Positions 13,985 to 17,178 of a stretch of DNA of 17,178 nucleotides are shown piece by piece. Source of the DNA: DASZTU01 sp035493835 (GTDB lineage Bacteria > Pseudomonadota > Alphaproteobacteria > Rhizobiales > Devosiaceae); contig DATJHO010000073.1 in assembly GCA_035493835.1 (NCBI GenBank), forward strand, positions 1 through 17,178, written 5' to 3'. Both the position numbers and the translations under genes were made by a program. A model generated the notes under the pieces. That model made no database searches. It was not told where the DNA came from and saw nothing but the letters and a program-made list of their open reading frames with translations. Position 1 is the stretch's first letter. Each line of letters begins with the position of its first letter.

Positions 13985-15263
13985 TGCACCCGTGCTGCTT
14001 TATGGCGCCGGCCGCGAGGCGCACTCGACCCGCACCTTTCTCAAGGAGCGCTCGCCCGCAACCAAGGTCTACGTCACCGTCGATTCCGGCGAAGTCGACC
14101 TTCCGGACGCCGAAGTGATCGCCCCCGCCGACCTCGTGGAAGCGGTCAGGTCCAAAAAGTTCGCCACCATCGTGAAGAGCCCCGGCGTCTCGCGCTATCG
14201 GCCGATCTTTGCCATGGCGCGCGAGGCGGGCATTGTCGTCACCTCCAACCTCAATCTCTGGGGCGAGGTTTTTCGCGAGGGCACAAAAGTCATCGCCATC
14301 ACCGGCACCAAGGGCAAATCGACGACGGCAACCCTCGTCCACCTGATGCTGGTTCATTCCGGGATCGATGCGGGGCTTGCCGGCAATGTCGGCCTTGCAC
14401 CTCTCGACATCGGGGCGTTGCACCAGACCGTCGTGTTCGAGCTCTCCTCGTATCAGACCGCCGACATGGCCTTTACGCCCGATATTGCCGGCGTGACCAA
14501 TCTCTATCCCGAGCACGTCGACTGGCACCGCGACGTTGAGCACTACTATGCCGACAAGCTCAACCTCATCGACCGCGACCGCGACTTTCCCGTAGGGTTG
14601 GGTGAAGGCGCCAAACACAATCCGCTGGTGCTCGAGGCCGTGCGAAACAAGGCCCGCATCCTCCCCGAGCCCGCGCCCTTCATTGCCGATCGCATCGCTT
14701 CGGTGGTCGGAAAGTCGCGCCTAAAGGGCGAGCACAACCTCGACAATGCCCGGCTCGCCACCAAACTGGCGCTCGCTGCCGGGGCAAATATCGACGGCAT
14801 CATCAAGGGCATCAACGAGTTCCGCCCCCTGCCGCACCGGCTCGAAGAACACGAGATCGGCGGCAAGCTCTTCATTGACGATTCGATCTCGACGACGCCC
14901 GAGGCGACCAAGGCCGCGCTCGCTGCCTACCCCAACCAGCGCATCGCCCTCATCGCCGGCGGCCACGAGCGCAACCAGGATTATGCCGAACTCGCCGGCC
15001 TGCTCGCGAGCCGCGGCGTCAAGCTGCTGGTGACGCTCCCCGTCACCGGCGACCGGCTGGCCACCGCCACCTACGCTGCCGCCCCCGAGATCGAAGTGCT
15101 GGAAGCCCCCGATCTAGAGGCGGCCATGGAAGCCCTCGCCTCGAGGAAAAACCGCTTCGACACCGTGCTACTGTCGCCCGCCGCGCCCAGCTACAACCAG
15201 TTCAAGAATTTCGAGGAGCGCGGCAAGGCTTTCATCCAGCTGGCGGAGAAGCTGTTCGGCTGA
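13974..15263 (+). CDS. murD2: UDP-MurNAc-L-Ala--L-glutamate ligase MurD2 (Mur ligase family)
   Basis: Predicted ATP-dependent ligase joining L-Glu, rather than D-Glu, to UDP-MurNAc-L-Ala. The 429-residue protein has the three-domain Mur ligase layout: an N-terminal nucleotide-sugar domain (LLYGAGREAHSTR, 8-20), the P-loop ITGTKGKSTTATLVH (109-123), ELSSYQTADM (156-165), and YPEHVDWHRDVEHYYADKLN (178-197). In the last, Lys195 matches the carbamylated Lys198 of E. coli MurD. It continues with GEHNLDNA (252-259), PHRLEEHE, DDSISTTPEAT (302-312) and LSPAAPSYNQFKNFEERG (400-417). Sequence alone reads as MurD-like; the L-Glu specificity is inferred from its fusion-like 11-bp overlap with murL. ATG 13974 has GAGG eight bases upstream. 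It is not in a division/cell-wall (dcw) cluster. Confidence 0.87.
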   Translation: MRFDAPVLLYGAGREAHSTRTFLKERSPATKVYVTVDSGEVDLPDAEVIAPADLVEAVRSKKFATIVKSPGVSRYRPIFAMAREAGIVVTSNLNLWGEVFREGTKVIAITGTKGKSTTATLVHLMLVHSGIDAGLAGNVGLAPLDIGALHQTVVFELSSYQTADMAFTPDIAGVTNLYPEHVDWHRDVEHYYADKLNLIDRDRDFPVGLGEGAKHNPLVLEAVRNKARILPEPAPFIADRIASVVGKSRLKGEHNLDNARLATKLALAAGANIDGIIKGINEFRPLPHRLEEHEIGGKLFIDDSISTTPEATKAALAAYPNQRIALIAGGHERNQDYAELAGLLASRGVKLLVTLPVTGDRLATATYAAAPEIEVLEAPDLEAAMEALASRKNRFDTVLLSPAAPSYNQFKNFEERGKAFIQLAEKLFG

Positions 15264-15301
15264 AGTGCTAGAGCATTATCCGTTTCGCTGAACACACAGA
15301 G

Positions 15302-15420
15302 ATTCCCGCCTTCGCGGGAATAACGTCGTGTATCCGGAATGACGCGGTGGAATCGCACGGTCTCTCCACAAACCCACTTAATCCGCGCGAAAAGCCCCTC
15401 ATTCCGGCGAAGGCGGGAAT
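15302..15420. repeat. Paired palindromic intergenic repeat, copy 2
   Basis: Two units of the family seen at 10790-10867, again in inverted orientation. Unit C, ATTCCCGC-CTTC-GCGGGAAT, is at 15302-15321. Unit D, ATTCCGGC-GAAG-GCGGGAAT, is at 15401-15420. Here the conserved AGAT/ATCT flanks point outwards, whereas in copy 1 they point inwards. Outer flanks also match: TTTCGCTGAA just before unit C, and TTTCAGCAAA shortly after unit D. It lies in the 237-bp spacer between convergent murD2 and DUF1697 genes, where no other feature is visible. Confidence 0.85.
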
Positions 15421-15500
15421 CTCGGTTTGTTGCGTTTCAGCAAAGCCGCGCCCGCGTGGACATGGGCCGCACCATCCATCGAACTGGATCACGGTCTGGA

Positions 15501-16040
15501 TTATCCGCCGAGTGCCTCGCCAATCCTGCGCACGGTGTTCCAATTGCGCAGCGTGCCGATGCCGAGACGCCTGGGGGTCATGGCGCGCAGCAACCGCGTC
15601 GTCGACCTCTGGACCGGAAAGCTGGCCCAGAGGTTTCCATCGACCACTTGGATCTCTTCGCCCGTCTCCAACAAAGGCATGAGTTGCTCGACCGCTTCTG
15701 CCTTCAGCCGATCGCGCTGTACGCGGACCGCGACCAGCTTGCCGTCACGCGTTGAGGCCTCGGGAAACGGATTGCCCGCAACCAGCGTCAGCCAATCGTC
15801 GGCCCGTCGTACGATGATCGGCACCGGCTTTGCGAACCGCGCCTCGAACGCCGCCTCCAGCTTCCGCTCAAGGGTCGACTCGTCCTGATCCGGCGCTTCG
15901 AACAGCAAATTGCCGGTGGCGAGCAATGTCTTGGGCGTAGAAAACCCTGCTGCATCGGCAATGCCAACAAGATCGGCGGTCGAGACACGCTTCTCCGGGG
16001 TGAGGACGATGCTGTAGAGCAACGCGACATAACGCGTCAT
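15501..16040 (-). CDS. DUF1697 family protein
   Basis: Cytosolic protein of unknown function. The 179 residues follow the DUF1697 plan: N-terminal RYVALLYSIVLTPEKRVSTADL in the place of the usual 'LLRGINVGG' block, then the conserved TLLATGNLLFEAP (38-50, family 'SGNVVF'), PVPIIVRRADDW, VAGNPFPEA, and a C-terminal RNWNTVRRIGEAL (the family's 'RNWNTV' end). Length is normal. It starts two bases after the stop of the methylmalonyl-CoA epimerase gene, so the two are probably co-transcribed, but no functional link with propionate metabolism is known to me. Confidence 0.88.
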   Translation of the reverse strand: MTRYVALLYSIVLTPEKRVSTADLVGIADAAGFSTPKTLLATGNLLFEAPDQDESTLERKLEAAFEARFAKPVPIIVRRADDWLTLVAGNPFPEASTRDGKLVAVRVQRDRLKAEAVEQLMPLLETGEEIQVVDGNLWASFPVQRSTTRLLRAMTPRRLGIGTLRNWNTVRRIGEALGG

Positions 16041-16042
16041 CG

Positions 16043-16462
16043 TCAGACCGGCTCGAACTCTGGCTTGACCTCTTCCAGCTCAATCAGCGCGCCGTCGAAA
16101 TCCTTCGGATGAAGGAACAGCACCGGCAGCCCATGCGCGCCGATCTTTGCCTCGCCCAGCACCCGCGCCCCTCCCTTGACCAGCGTTTCTGCCGCGCCCT
16201 GAAGGTCGTTCACCTCGAAACAGAGGTGATGGATTGCCCCGCCCGGGTTCTTTTCCAGAAATTTGCCGATAGGCGATTGCTCACCAAAGGGCTGCATCAG
16301 CTCGATCTTGCTGTTGGGAAGCAGCACGAACACCACCGTGACGCCATGCTGCGCCAACACCTGCGGCTCACTCACCTCGGCGCCGAGCAGGTCGCGATAT
16401 TTCGCTGCGGCCGAGGCTAGGTCCGGGACGGCGATGGCGACGTGGTTGAGGCGGCCGATCAT
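16043..16462 (-). CDS. mce: Methylmalonyl-CoA epimerase
   Basis: Interconverts (2S)- and (2R)-methylmalonyl-CoA, providing the isomer used by methylmalonyl-CoA mutase in propionyl-CoA to succinyl-CoA conversion. The 139-residue protein is a vicinal-oxygen-chelate fold made of two repeated beta-alpha modules. Metal ligands expected in the family are visible as His7 (LNHVAIAV), His78 or His79 (AIHHLCFEV) and Glu128 (LIELEE), with a fourth near Glu54-Gln57 (IELMQPFGE). The segments SPIGKFLEKNPGGAIHHLCFEV and GLPVLFLHPKDFDGALIELE are characteristic of the epimerase. It lies 142 bp downstream of the mutase gene on the same strand, with a repeat element between them, and two bases before DUF1697. 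Confidence 0.96.
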   Translation of the reverse strand: MIGRLNHVAIAVPDLASAAAKYRDLLGAEVSEPQVLAQHGVTVVFVLLPNSKIELMQPFGEQSPIGKFLEKNPGGAIHHLCFEVNDLQGAAETLVKGGARVLGEAKIGAHGLPVLFLHPKDFDGALIELEEVKPEFEPV

Positions 16463-16466
16463 GGCT

Positions 16467-16588
16467 CCCCCCTCATCCGGCGCTGCGCGCCACCTTCTCC
16501 CATAAGGGGAGAAGGAAGAAAGAGCCCAGACCGCGCGGCGGCTTCCCTCTCCCTTCGTGAGAGAGGGTGCCGGGAGGCGGGTGAGGGG
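16467..16588. repeat. Paired inverted repeat element between mutase and epimerase genes
   Basis: Unit 1 (16467-16515) begins CCCCCTCATCCGG and contains the hairpin CCTTCTCCCATAAGGGGAGA. Unit 2 (16542-16588) contains CCCTCTCCCTTCGTGAGAGA, then GGGTGCCGGGAGGCGGGTGA. Unit 2 is an approximate reverse complement of unit 1. Elements of this CCCCTCATCCG...CTTCTCCC...GGGAGAAGG type are frequent between genes in Hyphomicrobiales (recalled pattern). It fills the mce-mutase spacer. Confidence 0.75.
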
Positions 16589-16604
16589 GCTTTGGCCAAG
16601 AACA

Positions 16605-17178
16605 TCATCTGTTGGAAATCCTCCCCTCGATCTGGTTCAGCACCGAGAACGCCGCTTCGAGCACATTGGTCCCCGGCCCGAAAATCTCGGCCACCCCGGC
16701 CTCGCGCAAGAACTCATAATCCTGCTCGGGAATGACGCCGCCGACGACGACCGTCACTTCGCCGAGCCCCAGCGCCCGCAACTCCCCGATCAACTCCGGC
16801 ACAAGCGTCTTGTGCCCGGCCGCCAGCGAGGAAACCCCTACCGCATCGACCTTCAACTCGCCCGCATGCGCCGCCACTTCCGGCGCAGTCTCGAACAGAT
16901 CGCCCATGGTGACGTCGAAACCGAGATCGGCGAAGGCAGTCGCGATCACCTTGGCGCCGCGGTCATGCCCGTCCTGCCCCATCTTGGCGATAAAGAGCGA
17001 GGGGGCACGGTCGTGCCGCGCCCTGAAGGCGCCGAGCCGCTCCTGCATGGCGACATATTGCGGGTCGCCCGCATAGTTTTCGGCATAGACGCCGGAAATC
17101 ACCCGCGTCACGGCTGAGTGGCGACCGAACACGTCCTCCATCGCCGCCGAAATTTCGCCCAGGCTCGCCCGCGCCCGC
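16605..17178 (-). CDS. Methylmalonyl-CoA mutase, C-terminal cobalamin-binding part (5' end outside window)
   Basis: Adenosylcobalamin-dependent isomerisation of (R)-methylmalonyl-CoA to succinyl-CoA. About 190 C-terminal residues are visible, in one open frame that continues past the window edge. Upstream residues (RASLGEISAAMEDVFGRH) match the end of the linker in the large catalytic chain. Then comes the Rossmann B12-binding domain: SLFIAKMGQDGHDRGAKVIA contains D-x-H-x-x-G, whose His is the lower axial cobalt ligand. It continues with LGFDVTMGDLFETAPEVA, VDAVGVSSLAAGHKTLVPEL, VVVGGVIPEQDYEFL and VAEIFGPGTNVLEAA. This is the large-subunit (scpA/mcmA-type) C-terminus; whether a separate small subunit exists lies outside the window. 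The methionine at 17141 is internal, not a start. Confidence 0.95.
   Translation of the reverse strand, partial: RARASLGEISAAMEDVFGRHSAVTRVISGVYAENYAGDPQYVAMQERLGAFRARHDRAPSLFIAKMGQDGHDRGAKVIATAFADLGFDVTMGDLFETAPEVAAHAGELKVDAVGVSSLAAGHKTLVPELIGELRALGLGEVTVVVGGVIPEQDYEFLREAGVAEIFGPGTNVLEAAFSVLNQIEGRISNR

Noticed and set aside
13974..15263. Classical murD (D-Glu ligase) as the name for this ligase
   Set aside because: Mur motifs alone would allow it, but the 11-bp overlap with murL and absence of dcw neighbours favour MurD2. Specificity remains to be proven.
10790..15420. CRISPR array or insertion sequence suggested by recurring palindromes
   Set aside because: Repeats are isolated hairpin pairs without regular spacers; no cas or transposase gene and no terminal repeats with target duplications are visible.

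Overview
The window is high-GC, densely packed bacterial chromosomal DNA. Gene content (cytochrome bc1 operon with unfused cytochrome b and c1, aerobic coproporphyrinogen oxidase, methylmalonyl-CoA epimerase and mutase, many short GC-rich palindromic intergenic repeats) points to an alphaproteobacterium of the order Hyphomicrobiales. A Devosia-like lineage is my best guess, but no rRNA or other phylogenetic marker is present, so this is inference. I see no tRNA, rRNA, CRISPR array, transposase or phage gene.

Left part (1-5396, minus strand): a 3'-clipped MFS exporter, adenine phosphoribosyltransferase (apt), a small alanine-rich hypothetical protein, then the respiratory operon petA-petB-petC (Rieske, cytochrome b, cytochrome c1), closed by a good intrinsic terminator at 2349-2370. 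Divergent from petA (5397-7011, plus strand) are trmL (tRNA wobble 2'-O-methylation), hemF (heme synthesis, ATGA overlap with trmL) and a 61-aa DUF1059 zinc-ribbon-like protein.

Middle part (7025-10777): on the minus strand, nudL-like CoA pyrophosphatase overlapping cca (tRNA CCA-adding enzyme family), and a GNAT acetyltransferase with its own terminator. Divergent from the GNAT gene, across a 295-bp spacer with a perfect 7-bp dyad, is a Xi-class glutathionyl-hydroquinone reductase (YqjG family).

The block at 10951-15263 is bracketed by two paired palindromic repeat elements of the same family. It holds a second NUDIX hydrolase (minus), a calcineurin-like metallophosphoesterase, and an overlapping gene pair that I identify as murL and murD2. 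These form the alternative peptidoglycan route in which L-Glu is first ligated to UDP-MurNAc-L-Ala by MurD2 and the terminal L-Glu is then epimerised to D-Glu by the ATP-dependent MurL. This bypasses free D-glutamate, and hence MurI and the classical MurD. The pathway was described in Xanthomonas; its presence in an alphaproteobacterial-looking genome is the most notable content of the window.

Right part (15501-17178, minus strand): a DUF1697 protein, methylmalonyl-CoA epimerase, and the C-terminal cobalamin-binding part of methylmalonyl-CoA mutase (5' end beyond the window). The last two act together in propionyl-CoA to succinyl-CoA conversion. Repeat elements of at least three kinds occupy the intergenic gaps. 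No gene-free stretch exceeds 300 bp.
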